Notes: a model not told the origin generated them from the sequence alone. Shown: positions 51,150-62,210, counted from the stretch's first letter. The stretch: 64,000 bases of DNA from Dechloromonas denitrificans (GCF_020510685.1 NZ_CP075185.1:620001-684000); one strand, 5' to 3'. A program made the numbers and translations.

Positions 51150-53129
51150 TTAGCTGCCGTTGGTGTCGATGAAGCTGCGCAGCTTGTCGGAACGGCTCGG
51201 GTGGCGGAGCTTGCGCAGCGCCTTGGCTTCTATTTGGCGGATGCGCTCGCGGGTGACGTCGAATTGCTTGCCGACTTCTTCCAGCGTGTGATCGGTGTTC
51301 ATTTCGATGCCAAAGCGCATGCGCAGGACCTTGGCTTCCCTTGTCGTCAGCGTGTCGAGGATTTCCTTGGTGACGCCACGCAGGCTGGAATACATCGCCG
51401 CGTCCGCCGGCAGCAGGGTGGACTGGTCTTCGATGAAGTCGCCGAGGTGCGAGTCGTCGTCGTCGCCGATCGGGGTTTCCATGGAGATCGGTTCCTTGGA
51501 AATCTTCATGATTTTGCGGATCTTGTCTTCCGGCATGTCCATCTTCTTGGCCAGCGTTGCAGGATCGGGTTCGGCACCCGTTTCCTGCAGGATCTGGCGG
51601 CTGATCCGGTTCATCTTGTTGATCGTTTCGATCATGTGCACCGGGATGCGGATGGTCCGTGCCTGGTCGGCGATGGAGCGGGTGATGGCCTGACGGATCC
51701 ACCACGTGGCGTAGGTCGAGAACTTGTAGCCGCGACGGTATTCGAACTTGTCCACCGCCTTCATCAGGCCGATGTTGCCTTCCTGGATCAGGTCGAGGAA
51801 TTGCAGGCCGCGGTTGGTGTATTTCTTGGCGATCGAGATGACCAGGCGCAGGTTGGCTTCGGTCATTTCGCGCTTGGCGCGACGAGCCTTGGCTTCGCCG
51901 GTGGACATCTGCTTGTTGATTTCCTTCAGTTCCTTCAGCGAGATGCCGATGCGATCCTGCAGGGCGAGCAGTTTTTTCTGTTGTTCCTTGATGTCCGGCG
52001 CGCTGCGGGTCAGGATGGCGACGTAGGTCTTCGGTGCGGCAGCGATTTGGGCGTCGGCCCATTCGAGATTGACTTCATTGCCCGGGAAGGACTGGATGAA
52101 CTGCTGGCGGGGAATCTTGACGCGATCGACGCAGATCTGCTGGATCTTGCGCTCCGAGCGGCGAATCTGTTCGACCATGCCGCGCACGCTATCGCACAGC
52201 TTTTCGATCGAGCGCGAGGTGAAGCGGATGTTCATCAGCTCGTCGGACACCTGCTGCTGCATCTTCAGATAGGTCTTGTCCTGCGAACCCTTGCTCGACA
52301 ATGCCTTTTGCATCTTGCTGTGCAGTTCCCGGATGATCGCAAAGCGCTCCAGCGCATCGACCTTGAGTTGCAGCAGGGAGGCCGAAACGGCACCGGCCGC
52401 GGCGCTTTCGCTGTCTTCGTCGTCGGCATCCTCGTCTTCTTCGGCGGCAGCTTCTTCATGCACTTCGGCAACCGGCTCGGCGACAACCGCGTTCGGGTCG
52501 ATCAGGCCGTCGACCAGTTCATCGATGCGCATTTCCTCGGCTTCGACCTTGGTCGCCATTTCGAGGATGTCGTCGATCGTCGTCGGGCAGGCGGAAATGG
52601 CCTGCACCATGTGCTTCAGGCCTTCTTCGATGCGTTTGGCGATTTCGATTTCGCCTTCGCGGGTCAGCAGTTCGACCGAGCCCATTTCACGCATGTACAT
52701 GCGGACCGGGTCGGTGGTCCGGCCAAATTCTGAATCGACGGAGGAGAGCGCCTGTTCGGCTTGCTCTTCGGCTTCTTCATCGTCCGTCGCGGCGGCAGCG
52801 GTATCGGACATCAGCAGGTCTTCGGCAGCCGGGGCTTCGTCGAAGACCTTGATGCTCATGTCGCTGAAGGTCGAAATGATCGCTTCGATACTTTCCGCAT
52901 CGACGACGTCGTCGGGCAGGTGATCGTTGATTTCGGCGTAAGTGAGAAAACCGCGTTCCTTGCCAAGCTTGATCAGCGCCTTGAGGCGCATTTTGCGCGC
53001 CTCGGCGTCGAGCGGCTCCGGGGTTTCTGCCATTGCACCATCGAGCAGCGCCTTTTCGGCAGCTTTTTCCTTGGCTTTGCTGATGCGAGCCTTCGGGGCT
53101 TCCTTAGCGGTGTCTTTTGCCTTAGCCAT
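51150..53129 (-). CDS. rpoD: RNA polymerase primary sigma factor RpoD (sigma-70)
   Basis: 659 residues. Region 1.1 ([24 protein letters not shown]), region 1.2 ([31 protein letters not shown]), an acidic non-conserved insert (about 225-260, many Glu/Asp), region 2 ([59 protein letters not shown]), region 3 and region 4 ([49 protein letters not shown]) are all complete. Last protein gene of the rpsU-yqeY-dnaG-rpoD operon. The start shows an unusually Lys/Ala-rich N-terminus ([21 protein letters not shown]). Confidence 0.98.
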   Translation of the reverse strand: MAKAKDTAKEAPKARISKAKEKAAEKALLDGAMAETPEPLDAEARKMRLKALIKLGKERGFLTYAEINDHLPDDVVDAESIEAIISTFSDMSIKVFDEAPAAEDLLMSDTAAAATDDEEAEEQAEQALSSVDSEFGRTTDPVRMYMREMGSVELLTREGEIEIAKRIEEGLKHMVQAISACPTTIDDILEMATKVEAEEMRIDELVDGLIDPNAVVAEPVAEVHEEAAAEEDEDADDEDSESAAAGAVSASLLQLKVDALERFAIIRELHSKMQKALSSKGSQDKTYLKMQQQVSDELMNIRFTSRSIEKLCDSVRGMVEQIRRSERKIQQICVDRVKIPRQQFIQSFPGNEVNLEWADAQIAAAPKTYVAILTRSAPDIKEQQKKLLALQDRIGISLKELKEINKQMSTGEAKARRAKREMTEANLRLVISIAKKYTNRGLQFLDLIQEGNIGLMKAVDKFEYRRGYKFSTYATWWIRQAITRSIADQARTIRIPVHMIETINKMNRISRQILQETGAEPDPATLAKKMDMPEDKIRKIMKISKEPISMETPIGDDDDSHLGDFIEDQSTLLPADAAMYSSLRGVTKEILDTLTTREAKVLRMRFGIEMNTDHTLEEVGKQFDVTRERIRQIEAKALRKLRHPSRSDKLRSFIDTNGS

Positions 53130-53175
53130 GAACGCGATCCATTAAAATCTAGAAAACCATAAATTATACCACAAC

Positions 53176-54912
53176 TTAGCTACGATTTTGCTTCCCCGAG
53201 AGGAGCTGGATGTAGGTCTGTTTTTCTGCCGCACTCAGGCCGGCGACGCCAAATTGCTGGGCTTTTGCCTGCAGTTCGGCGAAGGCGCGTTTCTGGCCGC
53301 CTTCCTGGAGTTTCTCCAGGGTGTCGCGAAATTCCTCTTCGGCTTCCGCTTCGTCAAAATGCTGGCCGAGAAGTTCCGCTGCCGCGTTTTCGATCATCTG
53401 CTCTTCCGGTAGTCCGCGCAGTTGTTCGCGCAGGCCGGCGTAGCTGCTGGTTTCGCCGTTGGCGCTGACCAGTTGATGCAGGCGAAGCAGCGGGGCGCGT
53501 TCCGGGGTGTCGGGCAGCAGGTCGATGGGGAGTTTGCCGGCTAGTTGCGGCATGTGCAGCACGATGCGCAGCAGGTTGCGGGTCAGCGATGGCGCAGTGC
53601 GCCGCGATTTGGGCGGGGCCGCTGGGGTGAAGGACTTCAGTTCGCAGAGGCGCTCGACTTCGCTCTGGGCGAAGCCGCTGGCCTCGGCCAGGCGCTTGAC
53701 CAGTTGTAGGCGTAGCAGCGGCGTCGGTAGCTTGAGGAGCAGAGGCTTGGCTTCGTAGATCAGCTGCGCCTTGCCTTCCGAGCTGGTCAGGTCGCAGCGC
53801 TGGGCGAGTTCGCGCAGCAGAAAGTCGGAGAGGGGCATGGCCTGCAGCACCAGGCGGTCGAACTCGGCCTTGCCGTTAGTGCGAATGTAGCTGTCCGGAT
53901 CTTCGTCCTGGGGCAGAAAGACGAAGCCGAGGCGCTTGTTGTCGGCCAGTGCTTCCAGCGAGTTTTCCAGGGCGCGCCAGGCTGCCTTGCGGCCGGCGTT
54001 GTCGCCGTCGAAACAGAAGACCACGCGGTCGACCTGACGGAGCAGCTTGTTGACATGGGTTGCCGTGGTCGCCGTGCCGAGCGTCGCGACGGCATTGCCG
54101 ACGCCGTTCTGGGCCAGCGCGATAACGTCCATGTAGCCTTCGGTGACGATCGCCGTATCGGTTTCGCGTAGCGCCTGCCGGGCTTGCGGCAGGCCGAACA
54201 GTTCGCGGCCCTTTTCAAACAGCGGGGTTTCCGGCGAGTTCAGATATTTCGGTTCGCCCTGGTCGATGATCCGGCCGCCGAAGGCGATGATGTCGCCTTT
54301 CGGGTTGATGATTGGGATCATCAGCCGGTCACGGAAGCGGTCGTAGCGGCGGCCGGCCTCGTTCTCGATGACCAGTCCGGCCAGCTTGAGTTCTTCGGCG
54401 TTGTAATCGGGGAATACGGCCTGCAGGTTCTGCCAGCCGTCCGGTGCGTAGCCCATGCCGAAGCGGCCGGCGATTTCGCCGCTCAGGCCGCGTTTCTTGC
54501 AATATTCGACGGCGCGCGGCGAGGCCTTGAGCTGATCCTTGTAGTACTGCGCGGCGCGGGCCATGATGTCGATCAGCGTGCGCGTCTGGCCGGGCTTTTC
54601 GTCCTTGAAGCTGCGCCCTTCGCTTTCCGGCACTTGCATGCCGGCGCGACTGGCCAGTTCCTTGACGGCATCGATAAAGCCGACGCCCTGATACTCCATC
54701 ACGAAGCCGATGGCCGTGCCGTGGGCGCCGCAGCCGAAGCAGTGATAGAACTGCTTGGTCGGGCTGACCGTGAAGGACGGTGATTTTTCGTTGTGGAAGG
54801 GGCAGCAGGCGGCATAGTTGGCGCCGGCCTTTTTCAGCGGGACGTAAGCATCGACCAGGTCGACGATGTCGACCCGGGCGAGCAAATCCTGGATGAACGA
54901 ATCCGGGATCAT
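53176..54912 (-). CDS. dnaG: DNA primase DnaG
   Basis: 578 residues. CHC2 zinc finger (CCPFHNEKSPSFTVSPTKQFYHCFGCGAHG, about 37-65), the RNA-polymerase domain with TOPRIM (VTEGYMDVIALAQNGVGNAVATLGTATT, FCFDGDNAGRKAA) and a C-terminal helicase-binding domain. It makes RNA primers for replication. Between yqeY (6-base gap) and rpoD (46-base gap). Confidence 0.97.
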   Translation of the reverse strand: MIPDSFIQDLLARVDIVDLVDAYVPLKKAGANYAACCPFHNEKSPSFTVSPTKQFYHCFGCGAHGTAIGFVMEYQGVGFIDAVKELASRAGMQVPESEGRSFKDEKPGQTRTLIDIMARAAQYYKDQLKASPRAVEYCKKRGLSGEIAGRFGMGYAPDGWQNLQAVFPDYNAEELKLAGLVIENEAGRRYDRFRDRLMIPIINPKGDIIAFGGRIIDQGEPKYLNSPETPLFEKGRELFGLPQARQALRETDTAIVTEGYMDVIALAQNGVGNAVATLGTATTATHVNKLLRQVDRVVFCFDGDNAGRKAAWRALENSLEALADNKRLGFVFLPQDEDPDSYIRTNGKAEFDRLVLQAMPLSDFLLRELAQRCDLTSSEGKAQLIYEAKPLLLKLPTPLLRLQLVKRLAEASGFAQSEVERLCELKSFTPAAPPKSRRTAPSLTRNLLRIVLHMPQLAGKLPIDLLPDTPERAPLLRLHQLVSANGETSSYAGLREQLRGLPEEQMIENAAAELLGQHFDEAEAEEEFRDTLEKLQEGGQKRAFAELQAKAQQFGVAGLSAAEKQTYIQLLSGKQNRS

Positions 54913-54918
54913 CGATGT

Positions 54919-55365
54919 TTAGCCAGCCAGTGCCGCCTTGACCAGTTTCGACACTTCCGCCATGTCGGCCTTGCCGGCCAGGCGGGGCTTCAGGATGGCC
55001 ATCAACTTGCCCATGTCGGCCGGTCCCTTGGCGCCAGATTCGGTAACGGCCGCCGCAACCGCAGCAGCGGTCTCGTCGGCGCTCATCTTTTCCGGCAGGT
55101 AGGCGGCGAGGATGTCGATTTCGAACTTCTCGGCATCGGCCAGATCCTGGCGACCGGCAGTTTCGTACTGGGTAACGCTGTCCTTGCGCTGCTTGGTCAG
55201 TTTTTCGATGATGGCGACGACGGCCGCGTCATCGAGTTCGACGCGCTCGTCGACTTCCTTTTGCTTGAGGGCGGCGAGCAGCAGGCGAATGGCCGACAGC
55301 TTGCTTGCTTCCTTGGCCTTCATGGCCGTTTTCATGTCTTCGGTGATGCGTGCTTTGAGGCTCAT
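54919..55365 (-). CDS. GatB/YqeY domain protein
   Basis: 148 residues, whole protein one YqeY domain (MSLKARITEDMKTAMKAKEASKLSAIRLLLAALKQKEVDER ... AKGPADMGKLMAILKPRLAGKADMAEVSKLVKAAL). The domain resembles the tRNA-binding tail of GatB; free-standing YqeY proteins have no settled function. Its place between rpsU and dnaG is typical of many proteobacteria. Confidence 0.93.
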   Translation of the reverse strand: MSLKARITEDMKTAMKAKEASKLSAIRLLLAALKQKEVDERVELDDAAVVAIIEKLTKQRKDSVTQYETAGRQDLADAEKFEIDILAAYLPEKMSADETAAAVAAAVTESGAKGPADMGKLMAILKPRLAGKADMAEVSKLVKAALAG

Positions 55366-55403
55366 GGTCTTCTTTTTCAGAAAAATCGCCGGAAAAAAGA
55401 TAA

Positions 55404-55441
55404 AGCCGCCGGCTTTTAAAGGCGGGCGGCTCTTTTTTGCT
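55404..55441 (-). terminator. Attenuator/terminator between rpsU and yqeY
   Basis: A hairpin (AGCCGCC / GGCGGCT) is followed on the minus strand by TTATCTTTTTT. It lies 16 bases after rpsU and probably lets S21 be made in excess over DnaG and RpoD, as in the E. coli macromolecular synthesis operon (inference by analogy). Confidence 0.75.
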
Positions 55442-55456
55442 GCGAAATGTACTTGA

Positions 55457-55669
55457 TTAGTACATCTTCGGCGGCAGGGTCAGGCTACGGAGGCGCTTGT
55501 GTTGACGTTTAACGGCAGCAGCAGCCTTGCGCTTGCGCTCGGCGGTGGGCTTTTCGTAAAACTCACGGGCGCGCAGCTCGGTCAGGAGACCCGTCTTTTC
55601 GACAGTACGCTTGAAGCGGCGAATGGCAACTTCAAACGGCTCGTTTTCCTTGACTCGAATGTTCGGCAT
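55457..55669 (-). CDS. rpsU: 30S ribosomal protein S21
   Basis: 70 residues from ATG 55669 ([55 protein letters not shown]). A strong site AAGGGGGTGA lies about 6 bases before this ATG; a longer start three codons upstream is unlikely. First gene of the rpsU-yqeY-dnaG-rpoD operon, divergent from tsaD across 140 bases. Confidence 0.98.
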   Translation of the reverse strand: MPNIRVKENEPFEVAIRRFKRTVEKTGLLTELRAREFYEKPTAERKRKAAAAVKRQHKRLRSLTLPPKMY

Positions 55670-55809
55670 GTAAATCACCCCCTTCCGTTAGGCGCCTGCC
55701 AGGTCAAGTAAAACGGCAGTGCGCGCAAAAATTGTGTCCGCATGATCGCGGAAAGCCGAACAGTATATTGCAAAAAACCTTTTTGCTCCAAGTGTTAAAA
55801 TCCGCGCCC

Positions 55810-56835
55810 ATGTTGATCCTCGGTGTTGAATCCTCCTGCGACGAAACCGGCATCGCGCTCTACGACAGCGCCGCCGGCCTGTTGTCGCATGCCTTGCACT
55901 CGCAGGTGGCGATGCATGCCGAGTACGGCGGGGTAGTGCCGGAGCTGGCATCGCGCGACCATATTCGCCGTGTCGTGCCGCTGCTGCGCGAGGCTTTGAG
56001 CGGTGCCGGGCGCTGCCTGGCCGACGTCGATGCCGTTGCCTACACGCGCGGTCCGGGGCTGGCCGGCGCCTTGCTGGTCGGTTGTGCCTTTGCCGAAGCG
56101 CTGGCCCTGGCCCTCGACAAGCCGACCATCCCGGTGCATCACCTCGAAGGCCATCTGCTTTCGCCGCTGTTGTCGAGCAATCCGCCGAGCTTTCCGTTCA
56201 TTGCGCTGCTCGTTTCCGGTGGGCATACGCAGTTGATGCGGGTGACCGGCGTCGGCGAATACGAACTGCTTGGTGAGACCCTTGACGATGCGGCCGGTGA
56301 AGCCTTTGACAAGAGCGCCAAGCTGCTCGGTTTGCCTTATCCCGGCGGCGCACTGTTGTCGAAACTGGCCGAACAGGGGCAATCGGGCATTCATCAATTG
56401 CCGCGGCCAATGCTGCATTCCGGCGACCTGAATTTCAGTTTTTCCGGCCTGAAGACCGCGGTGCTGACGCTGGTTCGGGAACAGGCGGAGCTGACCGACG
56501 AGTTCAAGGCCAACGCGGCCCGCGCCTTTCAGGAGGCGATCGTCGAAGTGCTGGTCAAGAAGTCGCTGAAAGCGATCAAGCAGACCGGCCTCAAACAATT
56601 GGTCGTGGCCGGCGGCGTTGGGGCCAATAAACAACTGCGGGCGACCCTTGATGACGAGGCGAAGCGCAAGCGCTTTCGGGTCTATTACCCGGAACTGGAA
56701 TTCTGTACCGACAACGGCGCGATGATCGCGCTGGCCGGTGCCTTGCGCTTGCAGGCCGGTGCGCTGCCGAAAGTCGCCGGCGATTTTGCGGTGCAGCCAC
56801 GCTGGCCGCTGATGGATATTTCGACGCGCCGCTAA
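55810..56835 (+). CDS. tsaD: tRNA N6-adenosine threonylcarbamoyltransferase TsaD
   Basis: 341 residues from ATG 55810, the family's usual start ([19 protein letters not shown]). Metal-binding histidines in HLEGH, the VSGGHTQL loop, [36 protein letters not shown] and [12 protein letters not shown] are all present. With TsaB, TsaC and TsaE it makes t6A37 in ANN-decoding tRNAs. The divergent arrangement with rpsU is a common proteobacterial layout. Confidence 0.97.
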   Translation: MLILGVESSCDETGIALYDSAAGLLSHALHSQVAMHAEYGGVVPELASRDHIRRVVPLLREALSGAGRCLADVDAVAYTRGPGLAGALLVGCAFAEALALALDKPTIPVHHLEGHLLSPLLSSNPPSFPFIALLVSGGHTQLMRVTGVGEYELLGETLDDAAGEAFDKSAKLLGLPYPGGALLSKLAEQGQSGIHQLPRPMLHSGDLNFSFSGLKTAVLTLVREQAELTDEFKANAARAFQEAIVEVLVKKSLKAIKQTGLKQLVVAGGVGANKQLRATLDDEAKRKRFRVYYPELEFCTDNGAMIALAGALRLQAGALPKVAGDFAVQPRWPLMDISTRR

Positions 56836-56855
56836 TCGGGCCATCGAACAGCAAA

Positions 56856-56881
56856 AAGGCCAGCCGTTGCCGGCTGGCCTT
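56856..56881. terminator. Terminator hairpin between convergent tsaD and ahpF
   Basis: A perfect 11-bp stem (AAGGCCAGCCG / CGGCTGGCCTT) with a TTGC loop. An A run just before the stem gives a T run for minus-strand (ahpF) transcripts. Confidence 0.88.
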
Positions 56882-56917
56882 GGTATCTGAGGATCAGACG
56901 CTTCCGTCGCCGGCTGT

Positions 56918-58471
56918 TCAGGCCGGCGCTGAGGTGCGAATCAGGTGGTCGAAGGCGCTCAGCGAGGCCTTGGCGCCTTCGCCCATGGCGATGATGATCT
57001 GCTTGTACGGCACCGTGGTGCAGTCGCCGGCGGCGAAGACGCCGGCTACCGAGGTCTGGCCCTTGGCATCGATTTCGATTTCGCCGCGATTCGACAGGTT
57101 GACCGTACCTTTCAGCCAGTCGGTGTTGGGCAGCAGGCCGATCTGCACGAAGATCCCTTCGAGATCGATGCGCTTGACCTCGTCGGTGTTGCGATCCTTG
57201 TAGAGCAGGCCATCGACTTTTTCGCCATTGCCGCTGACTTCGGTGGTCAGGGCCTTGGTGATGATCGTGACGTTCGGCAGGCTGGCCAGCTTGCGCTGCA
57301 GCACGGCATCGGCCCGCAACTGGCTGTCGAATTCGATCAGCGTGACATGACCGACAATGCCGGCCAGGTCGATCGCTGCTTCGACCCCCGAGTTGCCGCC
57401 GCCGATCACGGCGACGCGCTTGCCCTTGAACAGCGGACCGTCACAGTGCGGACAGTAGGCGACACCCTTGCCGCGATACTGCTGCTCGCCCGGCACGTTC
57501 ATTTCGCGCCAGCGGGCGCCGGTTGCCAGGATCACCGACTTGCTCTTCACCGTCGCGCCGTTCTCCAGTTGCACTTCGATCAGGTCGCCCGGAATCAGCT
57601 TGGCAGCGCGCTGCAGGTTCATGATATCTACGTCGTAATCCTTGACGTGCTCTTCCAGACCCATGACCAACTTCGGACCATCGGTCGCCTTGACCGAGAT
57701 GAAGTTCTCGATGGCCAGCGTATCCATCACCTGGCCGCCGAAGCGCTCGGCCAGCAGACCGGTACGGATACCCTTGCGGGCTGCGTAGATGGCGGCCGAG
57801 GCGCCGGCCGGGCCGCCGCCAATGACCAGGACGTCGAAGACCTGGCGGGCATTGATTTTCTCGGCGTCACGGGCGGCTGCGCCGGTGTCCACTTTGGCGA
57901 TGATTTCCTCGATGCTCATCCGTCCGGCGCCGAACTCCTCGCCATTCAGGAAGACGGTCGGCACGGCCATGATCTGGCGGCGTTCGACTTCGCCCTGGAA
58001 CATCCCGCCGTCGATCATCGTGCTGGTCACGCCGGGGTTGAGCACAGCCATCAGATTCAGGGCCTGCACAACGTCCGGGCAGTTATGGCAGGACAGTGAA
58101 ATGAAGGTCTCGAACTTGAAGTTGCCGGGCAGGGCCTTGATCTGGGCGATAACCTCGGCATCGACCTTGGGTGGGTGGCCGCCAGTTTGCAGCAGGGCGA
58201 GGATCAGTGAGGTAAATTCATGGCCCATCGGGATGCCGGCAAAATGAATGCGCGGCGCCTGGCCGGGTTGGGCGATGGCGAACGAGGGGCGCAAATTGGC
58301 CGTGCCGTCCTCACGCAGGCTGACCTTGGCGGAGAGTTCGGCGATGTCGACCAGCAGGCCGCGCATTTCCTCGGCCTTGGCGCTATCGTCAAATGAGGCA
58401 ATCAGTTCGATCGGTTGTTGCAGCTTTTCGAGATAAGCCTTGAGTTGCGTCTTGATGTTTGCGTCGAGCAT
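56918..58471 (-). CDS. ahpF: Alkyl hydroperoxide reductase subunit F (AhpF)
   Basis: 517 residues. N-terminal double thioredoxin-like domain with CHNC ([12 protein letters not shown]), then FAD/NAD-binding thioredoxin-reductase domains with [17 protein letters not shown], active-site [23 protein letters not shown] and [13 protein letters not shown]. It transfers electrons from NADH to AhpC for peroxide reduction. Encoded 106 bases downstream of ahpC on the same strand. Confidence 0.97.
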   Translation of the reverse strand: MLDANIKTQLKAYLEKLQQPIELIASFDDSAKAEEMRGLLVDIAELSAKVSLREDGTANLRPSFAIAQPGQAPRIHFAGIPMGHEFTSLILALLQTGGHPPKVDAEVIAQIKALPGNFKFETFISLSCHNCPDVVQALNLMAVLNPGVTSTMIDGGMFQGEVERRQIMAVPTVFLNGEEFGAGRMSIEEIIAKVDTGAAARDAEKINARQVFDVLVIGGGPAGASAAIYAARKGIRTGLLAERFGGQVMDTLAIENFISVKATDGPKLVMGLEEHVKDYDVDIMNLQRAAKLIPGDLIEVQLENGATVKSKSVILATGARWREMNVPGEQQYRGKGVAYCPHCDGPLFKGKRVAVIGGGNSGVEAAIDLAGIVGHVTLIEFDSQLRADAVLQRKLASLPNVTIITKALTTEVSGNGEKVDGLLYKDRNTDEVKRIDLEGIFVQIGLLPNTDWLKGTVNLSNRGEIEIDAKGQTSVAGVFAAGDCTTVPYKQIIIAMGEGAKASLSAFDHLIRTSAPA

Positions 58472-58503
58472 GATGTTTCCTCAGGTTTTTTAGTCGCTAG
58501 ACA

Positions 58504-58549
58504 CTGGTTGCTAGTCACTGGCCGGCTTGCGCCAGCAACTAACAACCAG
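58504..58549. repeat. Palindromic intergenic element between ahpC and ahpF
   Basis: Outer arms CTGGTTG / CAACCAG enclose an inner stem CTGGC / GCCAG with loop CGGCTTGC. It is preceded by an imperfect direct repeat (GCTAGACACTGG, GCTAGTCACTGG) and followed by two GAGCTAA copies. It looks like a small repeated spacer element or an mRNA-stabilising hairpin lowering ahpF relative to ahpC; no T tract. Confidence 0.5.
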
Positions 58550-58577
58550 GAGCTAATAACTGAGAGCTAACTATTAC

Positions 58578-59141
58578 TTAGATCTTGCCGACCAGGTCCA
58601 GTGACGGAGCCAGGGTCTTTTCGCCTTCTTTCCACTTGGCCGGGCATACTTCACCCGGGTGGGAGGCGGTGTACTGGGCAGCCTTCAGCTTGCGCAGGGT
58701 TTCCGAGACGTCGCGGGCAATCTCGTTGGAGTGGATTTCGACAGTCTTGATCACGCCGTCCGGGTTGATCACGAAGGTGCCGCGCAGGGCCAGGCCTTCT
58801 GCGTCGATATGCACGTCAAAAGCGTGGGTCAGTTGGTGCGTCGGGTCGCCGACCAGCGGGAACTGAGCCTTGCTGACGGCCGGGGAGGTTTCGTGCCAGA
58901 CCTTGTGCGAGAAATGCGTGTCGGTGGTAACGATGTAAACCTCGGCGCCGGCTTTCTGGAATTCGGCGTAGTTGTTGGCGGCATCTTCGATTTCAGTCGG
59001 GCAATTGAAAGTGAAGGCGGCCGGCATGAAGATCACGACGGACCACTTGCCCTTCAGGTCGGCTTCGGTGACTTCGATGAACTTGCCGTTGTGGAAAGCC
59101 TGGGCCTTGAACGGTTGAACCTGGGTATTGATGAGCGACAT
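58578..59141 (-). CDS. ahpC: Alkyl hydroperoxide reductase subunit C (AhpC, typical 2-Cys peroxiredoxin)
   Basis: 187 residues from ATG 59141, which has AGGAG 9 bases upstream and matches E. coli AhpC (MSLINTQVQPFKAQAF). Peroxidatic cysteine in AAFTFNCPTEI and resolving cysteine in GEVCPAKWKEG are present, with the GGLG/YF-like sensitive C-terminus (EKTLAPSLDLVGKI). It reduces H2O2, organic peroxides and peroxynitrite with AhpF as donor. Confidence 0.97.
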   Translation of the reverse strand: MSLINTQVQPFKAQAFHNGKFIEVTEADLKGKWSVVIFMPAAFTFNCPTEIEDAANNYAEFQKAGAEVYIVTTDTHFSHKVWHETSPAVSKAQFPLVGDPTHQLTHAFDVHIDAEGLALRGTFVINPDGVIKTVEIHSNEIARDVSETLRKLKAAQYTASHPGEVCPAKWKEGEKTLAPSLDLVGKI

Positions 59142-59192
59142 GGGGTTTTCTCCTGGTGGGTAAAAATTGAACACAGAGCAATATTAGGGGGC

Positions 59193-59219
59193 GGCAATCA
59201 ATTGAGCTAATTGATTGCC
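59193..59219. promoter_or_regulatory. Perfect 27-bp palindrome in the ahpC promoter region
   Basis: Arms of 11 bp (GGCAATCAATT / AATTGATTGCC) around a 5-base centre (GAGCT). It lies 52 bases upstream of ahpC and is AT-rich against a GC-rich background, as expected for an operator or a protein-binding site. Regulator unknown. Confidence 0.65.
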
Positions 59220-59231
59220 TAAATAAACAAT

Positions 59232-59246
59232 ATAGCGATTGCCTAT
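59232..59246 (-). promoter_or_regulatory. Candidate OxyR site for ahpC
   Basis: ATAG-N7-CTAT matches the outer half-sites of an OxyR dyad (ATAGnTnnnAnCTAT) though the inner T/A are not kept. It is about 91 bases upstream of ahpC, a plausible place for a LysR-type activator. Other dyads would be needed for full tetramer binding. Confidence 0.45.
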
Positions 59247-59347
59247 CTGTTCCAGTGGCGCGATTTGGTCGGTGGTCAGCGCTTAGTCCAAAAGAACTAA
59301 TACCTCGCCATCATTGGAACTAGCGTGATTCTGTCAGCAGTATCCAG

Positions 59348-59361
59348 TTGATTCAAATCAA
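59348..59361 (+). promoter_or_regulatory. FNR/CRP-family box upstream of napD
   Basis: TTGATTCAAATCAA is a perfect match to the FNR consensus TTGAT-N4-ATCAA. It lies 79 bases upstream of the napD start, so oxygen-limited (FNR- or Dnr-type) activation of nap is expected. Confidence 0.85.
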
Positions 59362-59439
59362 ATGCTGATCTATTCAGGATCCGGAACATTGCCGGCGAAG
59401 CAGTTATCGACAGTAAGTGTCCCAGGAGGATTAGGCCGG

Positions 59440-59700
59440 ATGAACATATCCAGTGCCATTTTGTACATTGCGCCAGAAAGCCTCGAAGAGGCATGTGTGG
59501 CGTTGCTCCAGATGCCGGGTGTGGAAATTCATGCCAGGAGTCCTGAGGGGAAGGTCGTCGTTACTCTGGAGGATGACGATACCAATTCGGCTGCGGACAG
59601 TTACGTGGCCTTGCATGGTGTTGCCGGCGTCGTATCGGTAGCCATGGTCTATCAATACAGCGACGACGAATCAAAAGATACCGAGGAGGTAGAGGCGTGA
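59440..59700 (+). CDS. napD: NapD, chaperone for periplasmic nitrate reductase
   Basis: 86 residues from ATG 59440 ([44 protein letters not shown]). NapD binds the twin-arginine signal of NapA and holds back export until the molybdenum cofactor is inserted. AGGAGG lies about 11 bases upstream. Its stop overlaps the napA GTG start (GTGA). Confidence 0.92.
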   Translation: MNISSAILYIAPESLEEACVALLQMPGVEIHARSPEGKVVVTLEDDDTNSAADSYVALHGVAGVVSVAMVYQYSDDESKDTEEVEA

Positions 59701-62210
59701 AGCTCAATCGACGGGATTTCATCAAAGCCAATGCAGCAGCGGCGGCGATTTCTGCGGCAGGTTTGTCCGCACCGGGTGCAGCTGTGGCCCAAGGCAAGGA
59801 CGAGATTCGCTGGGACAAGGCAGCTTGTCGCTTTTGCGGCACCGGTTGCGGTGTTCTGGTCGGCACTCAGGATGGGCGCGTCGTCGCCACTCAGGGGGAT
59901 CCCGATGCACCGGTCAATCGTGGCCTGAACTGCATCAAGGGCTATTTCCTGTCCAAGATCATGTATGGCGCCGACCGTCTGAAGACGCCACTGCTCCGCA
60001 TGAAGGACGGCAAGTACGACAAGAACGGCGAGTTTACGCCGATCTCCTGGACCAAGGCCTTTGACATCATGGAAGAAAAGGCCAAGGCCACCATGAAGGC
60101 CAAGGGGCCGAATGGTCTGGCCATGTTCGGTTCCGGCCAATGGACCATCTGGGAAGGCTATGCTGCCGCCAAGTTGATGAAGGCCGGCTTCCGCACCAAC
60201 AATCTTGACCCCAATGCACGCCACTGCATGGCCTCGGCCGTTGCCGGCTTCATGCGTACCTTCGGTATCGATGAGCCGATGGGCTGCTATGACGACATCG
60301 AGCATGCCGACGCCTTCGTGCTGTGGGGCTCGAACATGGCCGAGATGCACCCGATTCTGTGGACCCGCATCACCGACCGCAAGCTCTCGAACAAGGGCGT
60401 CAAGGTCGCTGTGCTATCGACCTTCGAGCATCGTTCCTACGAGCTGGCCGATATCCCGATGATCTTCACGCCGCAGACGGATCTGGCGATCCTCAATTAC
60501 ATCGCCAATTACATCATCCAGAACGGCAAGGTCAATCAGGCGTTTGTCGACAAGAACGTCAATTTCAAGAAGAGCGCCACCGATATCGGCTATGGCCTGC
60601 GTCCGACACACGCTCTGGAAAAGAATGCGACGAGCAACGGTTATCCTGGCGCTGATGGCAAGCCGAAGGGCGATACCGGCAAGTCCGATCCGATCACCTT
60701 CGACGAATTCAAGAAATTTGTTTCCGAATACACCGTCGAAAAAGTCTCCAAACTGTCCGGTGTGGCCGAGAAGGATCTCAAGGCGCTGGCCGAGTTGTAT
60801 GCCGATCCCAAGGTCAAGGTTGTTTCCTTCTGGACCATGGGTTTCAACCAGCACACCCGGGGCACCTGGGCGAATAACCTCTGCTACAACATCCACCTGC
60901 TGACCGGAAAGATATCCGAGCCCGGCAACAGCCCGTTCTCGCTGACCGGCCAGCCTTCCGCTTGCGGCACGGCACGCGAAGTCGGCACCTTCTCGCATCG
61001 CCTGCCGGCCGACATGGTCGTCACCAACCCGGAACATCGCAAGCATACGGAAGAGCTGTGGGGCCTGCCGGAAGGCACGATTCCCGACAAGGTTGGCTAC
61101 CACGCCGTGGCCATGGCGCGCGCCCTGAAGGACGGCAAGGTCAATTTCTACTGGCAGCAGTGCAACAACAACATGCAGGCCGGTCCGAATATCAATGAAG
61201 AACTCTATCCGGGCTGGCGCAAGCCGGAGAACTTCATCGTCGTGTCCGATCCGTATCCGACGGTATCGGCCATGGCCGCCGACCTTATCCTGCCGACCGC
61301 CATGTGGGTCGAAAAGGAAGGCGCTTACGGCAATGCCGAGCGGCGTACCCAGTTCTGGCGTCAGCAGGTCAAGGCGCCGGGCGAGTCTCGCTCCGATCTG
61401 TGGCAACTGATGGAATTCTCCAAACGCTTCAAGGTCGAGGAAGTCTGGCCGGCCGAATTGGTCGCCAAGGCGCCGAAGCTCAAGGGCAAGACGCTGTTTG
61501 ATGTGCTCTACGCCAATGGCGTGGTGAACAAGTACAAGCTGAATGAAACAGCTGCCGGCTTCGATAATGAAGATTCCAAATTGCTGGGCTTCTATATTCA
61601 GAAGGGCTTGTTCGAAGAATATGCGGCATTCGGTCGCGGTCACGGTCACGATCTGGCGCCGTTCGACAGCTATCACCAGGCCCGTGGCTTACGCTGGCCG
61701 GTAGTTGGCGGCAAGGAAACGCTGTGGCGCTTCCGGGAAGGTTATGACCCGTACGTCAAGAAGGGTGAGGGCGTGAAGTTCTACGGCCACAAGGACGGCA
61801 AGGCGGTCATCTTCGCGTTGCCCTACCAGCCGCCCGCCGAGTCGCCGGACAAGGAGTTCGACATGTGGCTGTCGACCGGTCGTGTCCTTGAGCACTGGCA
61901 TACCGGTACGATGACCCGGCGTGTTCCGGAGCTCTACAAGGCCTTCCCTGATGCGGTCGTCTTCATGCACCCGGATGACGCCAAGGCGCGTGGTTTGCAA
62001 CGCGGCATGGAGGTCAAGGTGGCATCGCGGCGCGGTGAAATTCAGCTGCGTGTCGAGACGCGTGGCCGTAACAAGCCGCCGCGCGGTCTGGTCTTCATCC
62101 CCTTCTTTGACGCCGGCCGTCTGGTTAACAAACTGACGCTGGATGCGACTTGCCCGATTTCGAAGGAAACGGACTACAAGAAGTGTGCAGTCAAGGTGAC
62201 CAAGGTCTGA
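59697..62210 (+). CDS. napA: NapA, periplasmic nitrate reductase catalytic subunit
   Basis: 837 residues from GTG 59697. Twin-arginine signal ([19 protein letters not shown]) with cleavage near AVAQG. The N-terminal 4Fe-4S site is CRFCGTGC followed by a fourth cysteine in RGLNCIKG. Molybdenum ligand Cys177 in ARHCMASAV, with bis-MGD-binding segments through the body. It reduces nitrate to nitrite in the periplasm using electrons from NapB. No missing motif. Confidence 0.98.
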   Translation: MKLNRRDFIKANAAAAAISAAGLSAPGAAVAQGKDEIRWDKAACRFCGTGCGVLVGTQDGRVVATQGDPDAPVNRGLNCIKGYFLSKIMYGADRLKTPLLRMKDGKYDKNGEFTPISWTKAFDIMEEKAKATMKAKGPNGLAMFGSGQWTIWEGYAAAKLMKAGFRTNNLDPNARHCMASAVAGFMRTFGIDEPMGCYDDIEHADAFVLWGSNMAEMHPILWTRITDRKLSNKGVKVAVLSTFEHRSYELADIPMIFTPQTDLAILNYIANYIIQNGKVNQAFVDKNVNFKKSATDIGYGLRPTHALEKNATSNGYPGADGKPKGDTGKSDPITFDEFKKFVSEYTVEKVSKLSGVAEKDLKALAELYADPKVKVVSFWTMGFNQHTRGTWANNLCYNIHLLTGKISEPGNSPFSLTGQPSACGTAREVGTFSHRLPADMVVTNPEHRKHTEELWGLPEGTIPDKVGYHAVAMARALKDGKVNFYWQQCNNNMQAGPNINEELYPGWRKPENFIVVSDPYPTVSAMAADLILPTAMWVEKEGAYGNAERRTQFWRQQVKAPGESRSDLWQLMEFSKRFKVEEVWPAELVAKAPKLKGKTLFDVLYANGVVNKYKLNETAAGFDNEDSKLLGFYIQKGLFEEYAAFGRGHGHDLAPFDSYHQARGLRWPVVGGKETLWRFREGYDPYVKKGEGVKFYGHKDGKAVIFALPYQPPAESPDKEFDMWLSTGRVLEHWHTGTMTRRVPELYKAFPDAVVFMHPDDAKARGLQRGMEVKVASRRGEIQLRVETRGRNKPPRGLVFIPFFDAGRLVNKLTLDATCPISKETDYKKCAVKVTKV

